Shown: in pieces, positions 63,701-64,000 of the stretch | Layout: each line of letters begins with the position of its first letter | Numbering within the stretch: position 1 is the stretch's first letter | Notes under the pieces: model-generated | What the model was told of the DNA's origin: nothing | What the model saw: the letters and a program-made list of their open reading frames with translations, nothing else | The model's database searches: none | Assembly (NCBI RefSeq): GCF_000213175.1 | Contig: NW_009799099.1 | Span: 3,763,674 to 3,827,673 of the forward strand | Direction: 5' to 3' | Source of the DNA: Neurospora tetrasperma FGSC 2508 | Taxonomy: Eukaryota > Ascomycota > Sordariomycetes > Sordariales > Sordariaceae | DNA length: 64,000 nt | Translations under genes and position numbers: made by a program

Positions 63701-64000
63701 TTTATTATTAAATACAAGTAATATAATAATATATAATACCGACCTATAGCCGCTACTATTATCTATAGAAGCTATAGTATTAGGTTTAAATTCGTTATTA
63801 CTAAAATTGTTATCCTTTAAAAGAATAATATTAGAGGTTTAGGCGGTAATAAAACATTAGCGTAGATCGTTAATCGTTTTTTAATATTTCTCCTTCTACT
63901 TCTAATAAATAGTTCTAAAATTAATTTTTAAAGTAGAAAATTCTAACCTTAGGGTAATAATATCTATTCGAAGCAAACCTACTTCAGCGGTATAGACTTT
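57525..64000 (-). mobile_element. Second gypsy-type LTR retrotransposon family (fossil), right end outside the window
   Basis: Begins with a ~199-bp LTR (57525-57723) unlike the 249-bp LTRs in most of its length but sharing the GCTAACCCTATAATA end. The inner side carries a strong purine tract on the minus strand (complement of CCCCCCCTC), as expected next to a 3' LTR. Reverse-transcriptase remains, including two adjacent INNILY / FNNILIYL boxes, lie at about 60.6 kb on the minus strand, in the order expected for Ty3/gypsy. The body is A+T-rich and broken throughout. At least 6.5 kb is present; the 5' LTR is beyond the edge. Confidence 0.8.

Larger units (their letters stand above)
45960..64000. 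other. A+T-rich, RIP-type heterochromatin-like block, continuing past the window
   Basis: About 18 kb in which TpA is frequent and CpA/TpG are rare, stops occur in all frames, and no host gene is visible. It consists of repeat copies and LTR elements listed separately, with A+T-rich spacers. Composition and content match the interior of the 17.7-28 kb island. Whether it is a dispersed heterochromatic island or the margin of a larger domain cannot be told from here. Confidence 0.8.

Noticed and set aside
57525-64000. Third copy of the 249-bp-LTR family
   Set aside because: LTR length and most LTR text differ, although the end and gene order are similar, so it is treated as a different family.

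Overview
The window looks like a chromosome piece from a filamentous ascomycete, most likely a Neurospora species. Genes have short introns with GTRNGT-type donors and CTAAC/CTGAC-type branch sites. The conserved proteins agree closely with what I remember of N. crassa orthologues. The repeats are extremely A+T-rich, with TpA abundant and CpA/TpG scarce, the signature expected from repeat-induced point mutation (RIP).

Layout. From 1 to about 17.6 kb is compact gene-bearing DNA: calcineurin A (-, running to the left edge), a short-chain dehydrogenase (-), trimethyllysine dioxygenase (-), a PhoD-like phosphatase (-), a p24 cargo receptor (+), the splicing factor Prp45 (+) and Tim22 (-). From 17,650 to 28,089 lies one nested transposon island. 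A Mutator-like DNA transposon (MULE), with 63-bp identical terminal inverted repeats and an 8-bp target duplication, has a complete 7.1-kb Ty3/gypsy-type LTR element inserted in its transposase. From 28.1 to 45.3 kb is a second gene block: a USP7/Ubp15-type deubiquitinase (-), a mitochondrial PDK/BCKDK-type kinase (+), the septin Cdc12 (-), the U3 snoRNP protein Pwp2 (+) and a questin-oxidase-like DUF4243 protein (-). From about 45.9 kb to the right edge is a second A+T-rich block with no intact gene. It holds a ~0.3-kb repeat family with one copy nested in another, a second copy of the same LTR family (49,451-56,580) and the left part of a different gypsy-type element (57,525 to the edge).

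The host genes are unrelated housekeeping functions and do not form a pathway cluster. Two start regions are shared head to head: PhoD/p24 and septin/Pwp2. Prp45/Tim22, kinase/septin and Pwp2/DUF4243 are tail to tail. I assigned splice sites by hand, using donor/acceptor motifs, reading phase and protein conservation. All models except the edge gene sum to whole codons.

I see no clearly undescribed host system. The most informative structure is the MULE: its termini and target duplication are pristine while its interior is mutated and interrupted. Next are the self-nested small repeat at 46.0-46.6 kb and several gene-structure oddities: a calcineurin stop codon inside a consensus donor, an 18-nt microexon and a glutamine run in a kinase ATP lid. 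No tRNA, rRNA or CRISPR array was recognised.
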